Below are positions 32,302 to 41,469 of a stretch of 64,000 nt of DNA, piece after piece. The stretch is from Streptomyces sp. HUAS YS2 (GTDB lineage Bacteria; Actinomycetota; Actinomycetes; Streptomycetales; Streptomycetaceae). Every line of letters begins with the position of its first letter. The first letter of the stretch is position 1. A program made the translations under genes and the position numbers. Where the stretch lies: the NCBI RefSeq assembly GCF_033343995.1, contig NZ_CP137573.1, positions 744,001 through 808,000 on the forward strand, read 5' to 3'. The notes beneath the pieces are model-generated. The model saw nothing but the letters and a program-made list of their open reading frames with translations. It was not told the origin of the DNA and searched no databases.

Positions 32302-33054
32302 ATGAACGCCCCCGATGGAGGCCGACAGCGGCTGGACCCGGTCAGCGTGCTCAACGCGAAGATCACGCTGGTCCAGCTCCTCGGCCGGGCCGGGGTCTAC
32401 GCCGGGGACGCGGAGGAACTGATCGGGCTCGTCGAGGCCGGGGCGCTCGCCGTCGCGCACCGGGAGATCGGCGGGGGCGGCGGCACGGGCGGGATCATGG
32501 GGGACGCCCCGGCGGAAAAGGGCGAGCTCTACGCGGCCGGCTGGCTCGACGGGGCCCGGGCCGTCGCCGACGAGCTGGACGGGATCGCCGGCCGGACACT
32601 ACGGCAGGCCGTCGGCTCCGACACGGCCGCCGAGCAGGACGACGACCCGCGCACCCGGGTCGGGCGGATGGAGATCGAGCGGGCGAAGGTGGCGGTGACG
32701 CCGCTCCATCTCACCTTCGCCGCGGTCTCCGACCTCGACCCCGAGGTCTCCGAGCAGGTGCTCGTCGCCGTGCTCGGCACGATGGGCCCCCGGGCGCGCG
32801 CCGGGTACGCGGGGCGGCTCACCGAGTTCGCGTCGGCGCACCGCGTCCGGCTGGAGCGGCTGTTCGCGGAGTACGGGCCCGGCAGCCCCATCGCGATCCA
32901 CGGCCGCTACTCGCTGCTCCACTCCCCCACCTGCGTCGCCGTCCTGGAGCGCCTCGCCGTGGCGCCGGCGGCGCTGCGGGAGGAGTGGGACGCCGCCGAA
33001 CTGCCGCCCGCGTGGCTCGACGGGCTGACGACGGCCTGGGACGCGACGGCCTGA
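32302..33054 (+). CDS. Conserved hypothetical protein (250 aa)
   Basis: I do not recognise the family. The ATG at 32302 follows GGAGG closely. The sequence is mostly helical, soluble, with no signal or membrane segment. A glycine run (IGGGGGTGGIMGD) occurs near residue 60. Cysteine occurs once (SPTCVAVLERL, near the C-terminus). The C-terminal half, SAHRVRLERLFAEYGPGSPI and HGRYSLLHSPTC, is the most motif-like part. It is divergent from the ROK regulator and convergent with a DUF998 gene, with a shared terminator. Confidence 0.65.
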   Translation: MNAPDGGRQRLDPVSVLNAKITLVQLLGRAGVYAGDAEELIGLVEAGALAVAHREIGGGGGTGGIMGDAPAEKGELYAAGWLDGARAVADELDGIAGRTLRQAVGSDTAAEQDDDPRTRVGRMEIERAKVAVTPLHLTFAAVSDLDPEVSEQVLVAVLGTMGPRARAGYAGRLTEFASAHRVRLERLFAEYGPGSPIAIHGRYSLLHSPTCVAVLERLAVAPAALREEWDAAELPPAWLDGLTTAWDATA

Positions 33055-33060
33055 CGGGGC

Positions 33061-33099
33061 GGCGCCTGACGGGGCGGCCGGACCGACCCGTCAGGCGCC
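33061..33099. terminator. Bidirectional terminator between convergent genes
   Basis: GGCGCCTGACGGG (33061-33073) pairs perfectly with CCCGTCAGGCGCC (33087-33099), 13 bp with a 13-base loop. The second arm includes the stop codon of the minus-strand DUF998 gene (33091-33093). The arm sequence resembles that of the terminator at 30211. Confidence 0.75.
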
Positions 33100-33708
33100 C
33101 GGATCGGGGCGGTCCGGCGGCGGGGTGTTCCAGGGTCGGAGGCAGGAGGCGACGACCACGAAGGGCCACAGCGACTGCAGGGACGTCACGAGGCGTTCGG
33201 CGACGCCCGCCGCGCCGCCGGTACGCGTCTCGAACAGGTACCAGAGCGCGCCGCCGCACATCAGTGCCGTCGCCGTGAGGGCGGGTACCGGCCGCAGGCC
33301 CCAGGGCGCGGCGGCCCTGTCGCGGACGGCCGCCAGGAGCGGCCAGAGCGCCAACAGGGCGAAGCCGGCCGCGGCCACCGAGCCGTGCCGCAGGGAACCC
33401 CCGCTGCTCGGTGTCGGGACGAACGACACCACCAGCGCCGCCACTCCCCCGCCGGCCAGCGCGAGCCGGCCGGCGCGCGCGGCGGGGCGCAGGCCCCAGG
33501 CGGTCAGCAGGTGGCAGATCCCCAGCGCGAAGAGGGCCCCGGTCATGACCCAGAATCCCGAGGCGCCGTAGGCCGCCAGGACGCTGATCGTCTGGGTGAC
33601 GGGGTCGTAGGCGGGCCCTTCGAGTACCGCCGCGATCGTCCAGCCACCTACCAGGAGGAGCGGCGCGCATCCCGACGAGAACAAGGCCCATTTTGGCACT
33701 GTTCGCAT
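33091..33708 (-). CDS. DUF998-family membrane protein
   Basis: 205 residues with six predicted transmembrane helices. The N-terminal region, GGWTIAAVLEGPAYDPVTQT followed by ISVLAAYGASGFWVMTGALF, has the typical DUF998 start, in which YDP and SxLA are conserved. An arginine-poor loop with histidine (SGGSLRHGSVAAAGFALLAL) follows. Function of the family is unknown. It stands alone between the ROK-linked gene and the LysR gene. Confidence 0.78.
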   Translation of the reverse strand: MRTVPKWALFSSGCAPLLLVGGWTIAAVLEGPAYDPVTQTISVLAAYGASGFWVMTGALFALGICHLLTAWGLRPAARAGRLALAGGGVAALVVSFVPTPSSGGSLRHGSVAAAGFALLALWPLLAAVRDRAAAPWGLRPVPALTATALMCGGALWYLFETRTGGAAGVAERLVTSLQSLWPFVVVASCLRPWNTPPPDRPDPGA

Positions 33709-33744
33709 CGGTACAGCCTAGAACGTCCATAAGTGCCGGTGTCC

Positions 33745-34638
33745 TCACCCCGCCTCGTCCGGCGAGCCGACCGCGCGCAGGGCACCCAGCAGGTGCCGCA
33801 GGGCGGGGCCCGGCGGGCCGGGGCGGACGGCCAGCGACGTGGTGACGGTGGGAGCGGCGAGCGGCCGAACGGCGACGCGGGGTGCCGTCGGCAGGCCGCG
33901 CACCTCGTAGAAGACGGTCCACGAGGGCTCCGGGTCGGTGCCGATCGCGGTGAGCGTGGCCCGCAGGTCGCTGAACGCCGGGCCGGGGACGGGGACGACG
34001 CCGACGGCCCGCAGGGCGCCGGTGATCAGGTCGTGGAAGGGCGGGTTGGCGTCGCGCGGCGCGAGCCGCAGCGGGAGGCGGGCGGGCTGCTCCAGGCGCA
34101 GCACCGGCTCGGCGGCGAGCGGGTGCTGCGCGGGCAGGGCCGCGTACAGCGGGTCGCGCCACAGCGGCAGTAGTTCGAGGCCGGGCACGGACGACGCCGC
34201 CCTGACGAGCGCCGCGTCCAGTTCTCCGTCGCGTACGGCGGCCAGCCGCGCGGCGACCGGCAGGCGTCGCAGACTGAGCCGCAACCCCGGTGCGGCGGCG
34301 GCGAGTTCGGCCAGCATGCGGTCGATCCGGTCCCCGGGGGCGTGGATGCCGCCCAGCCGCAGGACGCCGTCGTCGCCCGCGACGATGTCGGCGGCCACAC
34401 GGGCCGTGCGGTCGGCCGCCGCGAGCACGGCGCGCGCCTCGGGCAGCAGCCGCTCGCCCGCGCCGGAGAGCCGCACCCGTCGCGTCGTGCGGTCGAAGAG
34501 CACGACGCCCAGCTCGCGTTCCAGTCGGCCGATCTGCTGACTGACCGCCGACTGGACGATGGTCAGCCGCTCGGCGGCCCTCCCGAAGCCGCCCTCCTCG
34601 GCCACGGCCACGAAGTAGCGCAGCTGCCGCAGCTCCAC
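33745..34638 (-). CDS. LysR-family transcriptional regulator
   Basis: 297 residues from the GTG at 34638 (MELRQLRYFVAVAEEGGFGR), with a GGGGAG-rich ribosome binding region just before it; the upstream in-frame ATG at 34713 adds 25 unconserved residues. Residues 1-60 form the LysR HTH (AERLTIVQSAVSQQIGRLER). Residues 90-290 are the periplasmic-binding-like effector domain (GVLRLGGIHAPGDRIDRMLA). It is divergent from the cupin gene at 34791 (152 bp between starts), which is the classic target arrangement. Confidence 0.9.
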   Translation of the reverse strand: MELRQLRYFVAVAEEGGFGRAAERLTIVQSAVSQQIGRLERELGVVLFDRTTRRVRLSGAGERLLPEARAVLAAADRTARVAADIVAGDDGVLRLGGIHAPGDRIDRMLAELAAAAPGLRLSLRRLPVAARLAAVRDGELDAALVRAASSVPGLELLPLWRDPLYAALPAQHPLAAEPVLRLEQPARLPLRLAPRDANPPFHDLITGALRAVGVVPVPGPAFSDLRATLTAIGTDPEPSWTVFYEVRGLPTAPRVAVRPLAAPTVTTSLAVRPGPPGPALRHLLGALRAVGSPDEAG

Positions 34639-34790
34639 CCGGCTCCCCCTCCCCGTCTCTCGTTGGCGCCATGGGCGCCATTCATCGCGAACGGTGATCG
34701 CTCCCTCCGTCAACCGCCGCTGGTTCGCCGCTTCTTCCCGGGATCGAATGAAGCGGACGGACGAACGTCGGACGAGAAGGAGCGAGGACG

Positions 34791-35246
34791 ATGACCGAGA
34801 CGGGCAAGGCGCTGATCGTGCAGGCCGGGGCGGCCGAGCAGCTGGCGCTGCCGCACGGCGGCGCGTTCCACCTGCTGGCCGACGCGAGCGACACCGGCGG
34901 CGCGCTGGGCGCCAACCGCCTCACGCTCGGCAGGGGCGCGACAGGCGCCCGCCCCCACTTCCACGAGCGGTCGACGGAGCTGTTCCTCGTCCTCGACGGC
35001 GTCATGCGCTTCACCCTGGACGGTCGCGCCACGACCGTCACGTCCGGTGGTCTCGTGGCCGTCCCGCCCGGCATGACGCACTCCTTCGAGGCCGCGCCGG
35101 ATTCGACCGCCGACCTCCTCGCGGTCCTGACGCCGGGCGTCGACCGCTTCGGCTACTTCCGCGCGCTGAGCCGCATCCAGCACGGCCTGGAGCCGTTCGA
35201 CGGCCTGTTGCCCGAACAGGACCGGTACGACGTCCACTTCATGTGA
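34791..35246 (+). CDS. Cupin-domain protein
   Basis: 151 residues with one cupin barrel: motif 1 ARPHFHERSTELFLVLDGVM supplies the H-x-H and E metal ligands, and motif 2 GGLVAVPPGMTHSFEAAPDS supplies the later histidine. The C-terminal 30 residues (FRALSRIQHGLEPFDGLLPE) form a helix-rich tail seen in quercetinase- or regulator-type small cupins. A metal-dependent enzyme or a sensor are both possible. It is divergent from the LysR regulator, which probably controls it. Confidence 0.85.
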   Translation: MTETGKALIVQAGAAEQLALPHGGAFHLLADASDTGGALGANRLTLGRGATGARPHFHERSTELFLVLDGVMRFTLDGRATTVTSGGLVAVPPGMTHSFEAAPDSTADLLAVLTPGVDRFGYFRALSRIQHGLEPFDGLLPEQDRYDVHFM

Positions 35247-35292
35247 CGGCGGACGGTGACGGTGTCCCCGGACGTGCCGGGCGACCGGCGGA

Positions 35293-37278
35293 CTACTCCC
35301 AGTCGTCCCACGGCGGCTCCTCCTCGTCGAAGGGCGGCTCGTCGTGGTCCTGCGCCGGCGGGGCCGCCGGGGTCGCGGCGGGGGCGGGCGCCGAGGCCGC
35401 CGGAGCGGGGGCGGTGCTCCCGCCCTCGCCGGACCCCGCCAGGGCTTCGAGGACGCCCTCGCCGTACTTGGCGAGCTTGGCCTCGCCGACGCCGCCGACG
35501 GTGCCGAGCTCGGCGACCGTCGCCGGCAGCCGCGTCGCGATCTCCCGCAGCGTCGCGTCGTGGAAGACGACGTACGCCGGGACGCCCTGCTCGCGGGCCG
35601 TCGCGGCCCGCCAGGCGCGGAGCGCCTCGAAGACCGGCGCCGCGGCCTCCGGCAGGTCGACCGGCACCCGGGCGCCCTTCCCGGAGCGCCCGCCGGAGGC
35701 CTTGCGGGACGGGGAAGCCTGCACGGCCTCCTTCCGCATCGGCACGCTGCGGCGGCCGCCGAGCACCTCGCCGCTGGCCTCCGTCAGCACGAGCGTCCCG
35801 TAGTCGCCCTCGACGGCCAGCAGTCCCTGCGCCAGCAGCTGGCGGACGACTCCGCGCCACTCCTGGGTGCTCAGATCGGCCCCGACGCCGAACACCGAGA
35901 GGCCGTCGTGGTCGAACTGGATGACCTTGGCCGTCTTCTTGCCCTGCAGGATGTCGATGATCTGGCCCGCGCCGAACTTCTGCCGCCGCTCCTTGGCCAG
36001 CCGCCACACGGTGGAGAGCAGCTTCTGCGCGGCGACCGTGCCGTCCCAGGACTCGGCCGGCGTCAGGCACGTGTCGCAGTTGCCGCACGGCTCGCCCTGC
36101 TGGCCGAAGTACGCCAGCAGGCGCACCCGGCGGCAGGCGACCGTCTCGCACAGCGCGAGCATGGCGTCCAGGTGCATGCCGAGGGAGCGGCGGTGCGCGT
36201 CGTCGCCCTCGGAGCCGTCGATGAGCTTGCGCTGCTGGACCACGTCCTGCAGGCCGTACGCGAGCCAGGCCGTGGCGGGCTCGCCGTCGCGGCCGGCGCG
36301 GCCGGTCTCCTGGTAGTAGCCCTCGACGGACTTCGGCAGGTCGAGGTGGGCGACGAAGCGCACGTCCGGCTTGTCGATGCCCATGCCGAAGGCGATCGTG
36401 GCGACCACCACGACCCCGTCCTCCCGCAGGAAGCGCGCCTGGTTCGCGGCGCGGTCCCGGGCATCCATCCCCGCGTGGTACGGCACGGCCTGGACGCCCT
36501 GCTCCACCAGGAACGCCGCCGTCTTCTCCACCGAGGCCCGCGACAGGCAGTAGACGACTCCGGCGTCGCCCTCGTGCTCGGTCCGGACCAGTTCGAGGAG
36601 CTGCTTCTGCGGGTTGTTCTTCGGGACGATGCGGTACTGGATGTTCGGCCGGTCGAAGCTCGCGACGAAGTGCTTGGCGTCCTCCAGGCCGAGCCGTTGG
36701 GCGATCTCGGCGTGGGTGGCCTCGGTGGCCGTCGCGGTCAGCGCGATCCGCGGCACCTTCGGCCAGCGCTCGTGCAGCATCGACAGGGCCAGGTAGTCGG
36801 GTCGGAAGTCGTGACCCCACTGGGCGACGCAGTGCGCCTCGTCGATCGCGAAGAGCGACACCTTGCCGCGGTCGAGCAGGCGCTGCGTGCCCTCCGTGCG
36901 CAGCCGCTCCGGCGCCAGGTAGAGCAGGTCCAGCTCGTCGGCGAGGAAGGCCTGCTCGACGGCCTGCCGTTCGTGCGGGGCCTGCGTGGAGTTGAGGAAT
37001 CCGGCCCGCACCCCGAGGGCGGTGAGCGCGTCCACCTGGTCCTGCATGAGCGCGATCAGCGGCGAGATCACGACGCCCGTGCCGTCTCTGACCAGAGCCG
37101 GGATCTGGTAGCAGAGCGACTTCCCGCCGCCGGTCGGCATCAGCACGAGCGCGTCGCCGCCCGCGACGACCTGCTCGATGATCTCCTGCTGCTCGCCGCG
37201 GAACGAGTCGTACCCGAAGACGCGGTGGAGCACCCGCAGTGCGTCGGAGGTCTCGGGGGAAGCGTCGGTGAGGGCCAT
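35293..37278 (-). CDS. recQ: ATP-dependent DNA helicase RecQ
   Basis: 661 residues. Motif [13 protein letters not shown] (GGGKS at 50-54), motif II DEAH at 146-149 followed by [13 protein letters not shown], and motif [16 protein letters not shown] define the SF2 RecQ core. The RQC zinc cysteines are present ([20 protein letters not shown], then DTC). An HRDC domain follows at about 530-605, and a Pro/Ala-rich acidic tail ends DDWE. It unwinds branched DNA in recombination and fork repair in the cytosol. The ATG at 37278 precedes the conserved FRGEQQEII. It stands alone. Confidence 0.95.
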   Translation of the reverse strand: MALTDASPETSDALRVLHRVFGYDSFRGEQQEIIEQVVAGGDALVLMPTGGGKSLCYQIPALVRDGTGVVISPLIALMQDQVDALTALGVRAGFLNSTQAPHERQAVEQAFLADELDLLYLAPERLRTEGTQRLLDRGKVSLFAIDEAHCVAQWGHDFRPDYLALSMLHERWPKVPRIALTATATEATHAEIAQRLGLEDAKHFVASFDRPNIQYRIVPKNNPQKQLLELVRTEHEGDAGVVYCLSRASVEKTAAFLVEQGVQAVPYHAGMDARDRAANQARFLREDGVVVVATIAFGMGIDKPDVRFVAHLDLPKSVEGYYQETGRAGRDGEPATAWLAYGLQDVVQQRKLIDGSEGDDAHRRSLGMHLDAMLALCETVACRRVRLLAYFGQQGEPCGNCDTCLTPAESWDGTVAAQKLLSTVWRLAKERRQKFGAGQIIDILQGKKTAKVIQFDHDGLSVFGVGADLSTQEWRGVVRQLLAQGLLAVEGDYGTLVLTEASGEVLGGRRSVPMRKEAVQASPSRKASGGRSGKGARVPVDLPEAAAPVFEALRAWRAATAREQGVPAYVVFHDATLREIATRLPATVAELGTVGGVGEAKLAKYGEGVLEALAGSGEGGSTAPAPAASAPAPAATPAAPPAQDHDEPPFDEEEPPWDDWE

Positions 37279-37408
37279 CCGAAAAGCCTAGCGGCCCGCG
37301 CCGACACCCCGGGCCGCCCGACCGGGCCTGTGGACAACGTGCACGATGGTGAAGACAGGCCGCGGGCTCCCGCCCGGCGGCTCTCGGCGACATTCCGGAG
37401 GACCCCGC

Positions 37409-37795
37409 ATGAGGATCCATCTGTCCAGCGTCTTCGTCGACGACCAGGAGAAGGCGCTCCGCTTCTACACCGACGTCCTGGGCTTCGTGAAGAAGGAGGA
37501 CGTCCCCGTGGGCGAGTACCGGTGGCTGACGGTGGTCTCCGCCGAGGACCCGGACGGCACGCAGCTGCTGCTCGAACCGGACGGCCACCGCGCGGTGAAG
37601 CCGTACAAGGCGGCGCTCGTCGAGGACGGCATCCCGGCCGCCGCCTTCGCCGTCCAGGACGTGCACAAGGAGTACGAGCGGCTCAGCGCCCTCGGCGTGC
37701 GTTTCACCCAGAACCCCATGGAGGCCGGTCCGGTCACCATCGCGGTGCTGGACGACACCTGCGGCAACCTCATCCAGATCGTGCACCAGCGGTAG
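37409..37795 (+). CDS. VOC-family (glyoxalase fold) protein
   Basis: 128 residues from the ATG at 37409, preceded by CCGGAGGA. Two VOC modules: HLSSVFVDDQEKALRFYTDV with the metal-ligand histidine near the N-terminus, TVVSAEDPDGTQLLLEPDGH, AAAFAVQDVHKEYERLSALG, and VTIAVLDDTCGNLIQIVHQR. Similar Streptomyces proteins are annotated as glyoxalase-like; the substrate is not known. It is divergent from recQ but the open frame before 37409 is not conserved. Confidence 0.87.
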   Translation: MRIHLSSVFVDDQEKALRFYTDVLGFVKKEDVPVGEYRWLTVVSAEDPDGTQLLLEPDGHRAVKPYKAALVEDGIPAAAFAVQDVHKEYERLSALGVRFTQNPMEAGPVTIAVLDDTCGNLIQIVHQR

Positions 37796-37900
37796 CCGGG
37801 CGGCGCAGTCCGCGCCCGCGATGCAGCGATTCGCCTGCTACGTTCGGATTGTCGCTTTTTCGGCGACCCTCACCTTGCCGCCTGCACGACGGGAACTGCA

Positions 37901-38383
37901 ATGACCGGTGGACCCGAACCCATCAGCGCTGTCGCCCGTGAGGCGCTGGAGCGCGAGCTCGCCGACCTGCGCACCGAGCGCGAGGCCGTCGCCGTCACCC
38001 TGCGGGACGGCGGCGGCGACCAGACCGGCGACCGGGCCGACCAGGCCGACGAGCTGGAGCGAGGCACGGAACTGGACCGGCTCGACCGGCGCATCGGCGA
38101 GATCGAAGGGCGGCTGCGCGAGGGGAGCGTCGCCGGCCCCGCCCGTACCGACGCCGTCGGCGTGGGCAGCTCGGTGACGGTGCGCTTCGGCGACGGCACG
38201 GAGCAGACCGTCCAGATCGGCGAGGTCGCCGAGGCGTACGACGGGACCATGGTGACCGCGGACAGCCCGCTCGGCCGGGCCCTGATGGGCCACCGTGCCG
38301 GTGACACCGTCGCCTACGCCACGCCCGCCGGGCGGACGACCGCCGTCGTGCTGTCGATCGGCGCCGCGGGCGGCGCGGCCTAG
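37901..38383 (+). CDS. GreA/GreB-family transcript cleavage-like factor
   Basis: 160 residues. Residues about 10-75 are the coiled-coil (ALERELADLRTEREAVAVTL, then TELDRLDRRIGEIEGRL), and residues 85-155 the FKBP-like C-terminal domain (VGSSVTVRFGDGTEQTVQIG, SPLGRALMGHRAGDTVAYAT). The tip between the two helices reads GGGDQTGDRADQADE. It keeps aspartates but differs from the D-x-x-E-N tip of GreA, so it may regulate RNA polymerase without efficient cleavage, as other Gre-fold paralogues do. It stands alone, and this is not the main greA. Confidence 0.82.
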   Translation: MTGGPEPISAVAREALERELADLRTEREAVAVTLRDGGGDQTGDRADQADELERGTELDRLDRRIGEIEGRLREGSVAGPARTDAVGVGSSVTVRFGDGTEQTVQIGEVAEAYDGTMVTADSPLGRALMGHRAGDTVAYATPAGRTTAVVLSIGAAGGAA

Positions 38384-38447
38384 CACCCGCCGTGCCGGAG
38401 GTACGGACCGAGACGAAGCCGGCCGAGGACGTCGCCCGGAAGAGCCT

Positions 38448-39911
38448 CTACGTACGCGAGCCCTGGTGGCGCTCCTGACCGCTCGCCCAGGCCGCACGGA
38501 TGCCGAGCCCGCGCAGCGCCGAGGCGGCGGCTCCGGCGCCGCACATGCCGTGCGCGCCCGGGCCGGGCGGGGTGGCGGCCGAGCACAGGTACACGCCGGG
38601 CACGCAGGTGGCGTACGGGTCGACCGCGGCACGGGGGCCCAGGACGAGCTGCGGAACCGTCTTCGCCCCGGTGAGGACGTCGCCGCCCGCGAAATTGGGG
38701 TTGGCGGCGGCGAAGTCGGCCGGGCGGGTGACGTGACGGCCCACGATCCGGTCGCGTACGCCGGGCGCGAAGCGTTCGATCTGCCGCAGGATCGCCTCGG
38801 TGGCGTCCCCGTCGTAGCCGTGCGGGACATGGGCGTAGGTCCAGACGGGGTGGACGTCGCCGACCGACCGGGCGGGGTCGGCCAGGTACTGCTGGCCGAC
38901 CAGGACGAACGGCCGCTCGGGCATCCGCCCCTCGGTCACGTCCCGTTCGGTCCGGGCCACTTCGTCGAACGTGCCGCCGAGGTGCACGGTGCCCGCCCGC
39001 CGCGCCCGCTCGTCCGTCCACGGCACGCCGCCGGCCACGGCCAGGTCGACCTTGAAGGCGCCGGGGCCGCGCCGGAACCGGCGGTACGCGGCCGCCGCAC
39101 GGGCCGGCAGCCGGTCGCCGTACAGCGCGGCGACCTGGCCGGGGTCGAGGTCGAGGAGCGTCACGTCCGCCGGTGGGATCTCGCGCCGGTCGCGGATCCG
39201 CACCCCGGTGTGGATCGTGCCGCCGTGCGCGAGCAGGACGGCGGCGAGGCTGCGGGCGATCGACTGCGAGCCGCCCTCGGCCACGGCCCAGCCCGCCGCG
39301 TGCCCGGCGGTGAGGATGCCGAGCCCGATCGCCGAGCTGAACGGGTGCGACAGCGGCTGGTACGCGTGAGCTGCCACACCGGCCCACAGGGCCCGGGCCT
39401 GCGGCGTCCGGAAGAGACGGGCCAGGGCGGCCGCGGGCAGTACGGTCGGCAGCCCGAACCGGGCGAGCAGCAGCGGGTGCGAGGGGATCCGCAGCAGCGG
39501 GCCCATCACGTCCTCGGCGAGCGCGTCCCACCGTCGCACCGAGGGGGCCGTCAGGGCCCGGTAGCGGTCGCCGTCCGGGCCGAGCCCCGCGGCGGTCTCC
39601 TCGACTGAGCGCAGCAGGACCCCGGCCGTCCCGTCGTCCAGGGGATGGACGCAGTCGATCTCCGGCAGCCGCCAGCGCAGCCCGTGCCGCTCCAGGTCCA
39701 GGTGCCGGAGCACGGGCGAGCCGACGGCCATGGGGTGGATCGCCGAGCAGTGGTCGTGCAGCAGCCCCGGCAGGATCGCCTCGACGCTGCGCGTGCCGCC
39801 GCCGACCTCGTCGGCGGCCTCCAGGAGCGTGACCCGCAGTCCCGCCTCGGCGAGCAGGGCCCCGGCGGCGAGCCCGTTGGGCCCGCCGCCCACGATGACG
39901 GCGGTCGTCAT
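38448..39911 (-). CDS. CrtI-like FAD-dependent oxidoreductase (phytoene dehydrogenase family)
   Basis: 487 residues. The N-terminal FAD motif is AVIVGGGPNGLAAGALLAEA with LLEAADEVGGGTRS after it, as in phytoene desaturase and retinol-saturase relatives. The C-terminal FAD closure reads CVPGVYLCSAATPPGPGAHG followed by MCGAGAAASALRG. No carotenoid gene is nearby, so the substrate is open; the group contains many uncharacterised NAD(P)/FAD oxidoreductases of this length. It stands between the GreA-like gene and the encapsulin operon, all on different transcripts. Confidence 0.85.
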   Translation of the reverse strand: MTTAVIVGGGPNGLAAGALLAEAGLRVTLLEAADEVGGGTRSVEAILPGLLHDHCSAIHPMAVGSPVLRHLDLERHGLRWRLPEIDCVHPLDDGTAGVLLRSVEETAAGLGPDGDRYRALTAPSVRRWDALAEDVMGPLLRIPSHPLLLARFGLPTVLPAAALARLFRTPQARALWAGVAAHAYQPLSHPFSSAIGLGILTAGHAAGWAVAEGGSQSIARSLAAVLLAHGGTIHTGVRIRDRREIPPADVTLLDLDPGQVAALYGDRLPARAAAAYRRFRRGPGAFKVDLAVAGGVPWTDERARRAGTVHLGGTFDEVARTERDVTEGRMPERPFVLVGQQYLADPARSVGDVHPVWTYAHVPHGYDGDATEAILRQIERFAPGVRDRIVGRHVTRPADFAAANPNFAGGDVLTGAKTVPQLVLGPRAAVDPYATCVPGVYLCSAATPPGPGAHGMCGAGAAASALRGLGIRAAWASGQERHQGSRT

Positions 39912-40014
39912 GAGGCGGTGTCCGGGGGCGGCGTCGTGGATCCCATGCGTCCGAGTCTGACACCGGCCCGGAACGCGGGTCGCGGCGGTCCCGGCCGCGG
40001 TGTCCGCCCGGCTG

Positions 40015-40650
40015 TCAGCCGGTGAAGATCCCGACGACGAGGTTGATCGCGGTGGCCAGGGTGCTGGTCCCGAACACGTAGGACAGCAGGCAGTGTCGCA
40101 GGACGACCGCGCGCAGTTCGGTCGAGGAGACGCTCGTGTCGGAAACCTGGTACGTCATGCCGAGGTTGTAGCTGAAGTAGAGGAAGTCGATGTACCGCGG
40201 CGGTTCCTCGGTGTTGAAGTCGATCCCACCCCCGGGCGGCCTGTAGTAGGTGTAGGCGTATCGGGAGGCGTACATCAGGTGCAGCGCCGACCACGTCATG
40301 AAGACGCCGGCGAGCGCCAGGGCGGCTGCGGCCTGGCTCAGGCCCGATTTGTCGACGAGGAGCAGCAGCACGATGGCACCGAGCCCGCACACGGCAGTGC
40401 TGACCACGGCGAACTCCTCGACGACGGGCTTGAACTCCTCGCGCCGGGCGTTGCGCCGGGTGGCGTCCGCGTCCATGGGCCACAGGACCAGCCAGCCGGT
40501 CGCGACGAAGAAGGTCTCCGCCGACGCGATGGCGGCCAGCACGCCCAGCGGGGCGTTCGTCGGCAGGCCGACGGCCAGACCGACGGCCACGCCGAGGGTC
40601 AGGGCACCGAAGACGCGGGGGACGACCGAGAGCTCGGCCCACGGGCTCAT
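40015..40650 (-). CDS. DUF1345-family membrane protein
   Basis: 211 residues with five to six transmembrane helices. DUF1345 features include AETFFVATGWLVLW near the N-terminus and the tail IDFLYFSYNLGMTYQVSDTS followed by LRAVVLRHCLLSYVFG. Function of the family is unknown. It begins six bases after the encapsulin stop and is the third gene of that operon, so a link to the nanocompartment or to oxidative stress is possible, but this rests on position only. Confidence 0.82.
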   Translation of the reverse strand: MSPWAELSVVPRVFGALTLGVAVGLAVGLPTNAPLGVLAAIASAETFFVATGWLVLWPMDADATRRNARREEFKPVVEEFAVVSTAVCGLGAIVLLLLVDKSGLSQAAAALALAGVFMTWSALHLMYASRYAYTYYRPPGGGIDFNTEEPPRYIDFLYFSYNLGMTYQVSDTSVSSTELRAVVLRHCLLSYVFGTSTLATAINLVVGIFTG

Positions 40651-40656
40651 CGCGGC

Positions 40657-41469
40657 TCAGGCTTCGAGGACGACGACGGCCTCGTCCGTGTACGTCAGGA
40701 ACGTCAGCGTCTCGTGCAGGTACAGCTCGATCCCGTGCGCGTCGTGCCCCGCGTAGCCGATCGCCACGTCCTGGCCGATCCGCAGCTCGAAGTCCCCGCC
40801 ACGGGTGGACAGCACGAACGCGCCGCGCAGGGCGGGCGCCCAGATCGGCGGGCCGTCGAGCATCCGGCCGAGGTGGGCCGCGATCGGGTAGCCGTGGTCG
40901 GAGGTCTCGCTGACCGCGGCGTACTCGTCGGCACCGAGCAGCAGCGCGTACGGACCGTCGACGCCGGCCAGCCGCAGCGAGGTGAGGGCCCGGCTGACCG
41001 CGTCGGGAAAGTCGCGCGGCTCGGGGGGCAGCCGCAGCACCGGGTTGGACGACCGGTCGCGCAGTCCTTCGACGCCGGCGGCCTCGTATCCGTCGAAGAT
41101 CGCCCGGTCCTCGACGAAGGCCAGGGTGCGCGCCGCGTCCTTGACGGGCTGCCAGTCGGAGTCCTTCGCGCCGCGCTCGACGTCGTCGACGGCGGCCCGG
41201 GTGACGGTGAACGGCACCCGGAGTTCGACGATCGGCCGGGACTCGCGCAGCCGGGCGACAACGCCCGGGGCGGGCGCTGCCAGGTCCGAGAGGTGTCCCG
41301 TGCCGGCCGCGGCCAGCTCCGGGCCGGCCGGGTCGGGGGCGTCGACGACGCGCCGTCCGGCGACGTGGCGGCGGAAGGTGCGGCGGGCCTCCTCCTCGAT
41401 CTCGGCCCAGGCCTCGGGGGTGATCGGGGCGAGTTCGCGGTGCAGGTTGTTCGTGGTGGGGGTCGTCAT
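40657..41469 (-). CDS. Family 1 encapsulin shell protein
   Basis: 270 residues, the usual length. The start HRELAPITPEAWAEIEEEAR is the cargo-binding N-terminal helix of family 1 encapsulins. VDAPDPAGPELAAAGTGHLS, ELRVPFTVTRAAVDDVERGA and LRGAFVLSTRGGDFELRIGQ belong to the HK97-type fold, and the protein ends TYTDEAVVVLEA. Sixty or more copies should form a hollow cytosolic shell. The ATG at 41469 overlaps the stop of the DyP peroxidase gene by four bases (ATGA), the standard cargo-shell arrangement. Confidence 0.95.
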   Translation of the reverse strand: MTTPTTNNLHRELAPITPEAWAEIEEEARRTFRRHVAGRRVVDAPDPAGPELAAAGTGHLSDLAAPAPGVVARLRESRPIVELRVPFTVTRAAVDDVERGAKDSDWQPVKDAARTLAFVEDRAIFDGYEAAGVEGLRDRSSNPVLRLPPEPRDFPDAVSRALTSLRLAGVDGPYALLLGADEYAAVSETSDHGYPIAAHLGRMLDGPPIWAPALRGAFVLSTRGGDFELRIGQDVAIGYAGHDAHGIELYLHETLTFLTYTDEAVVVLEA

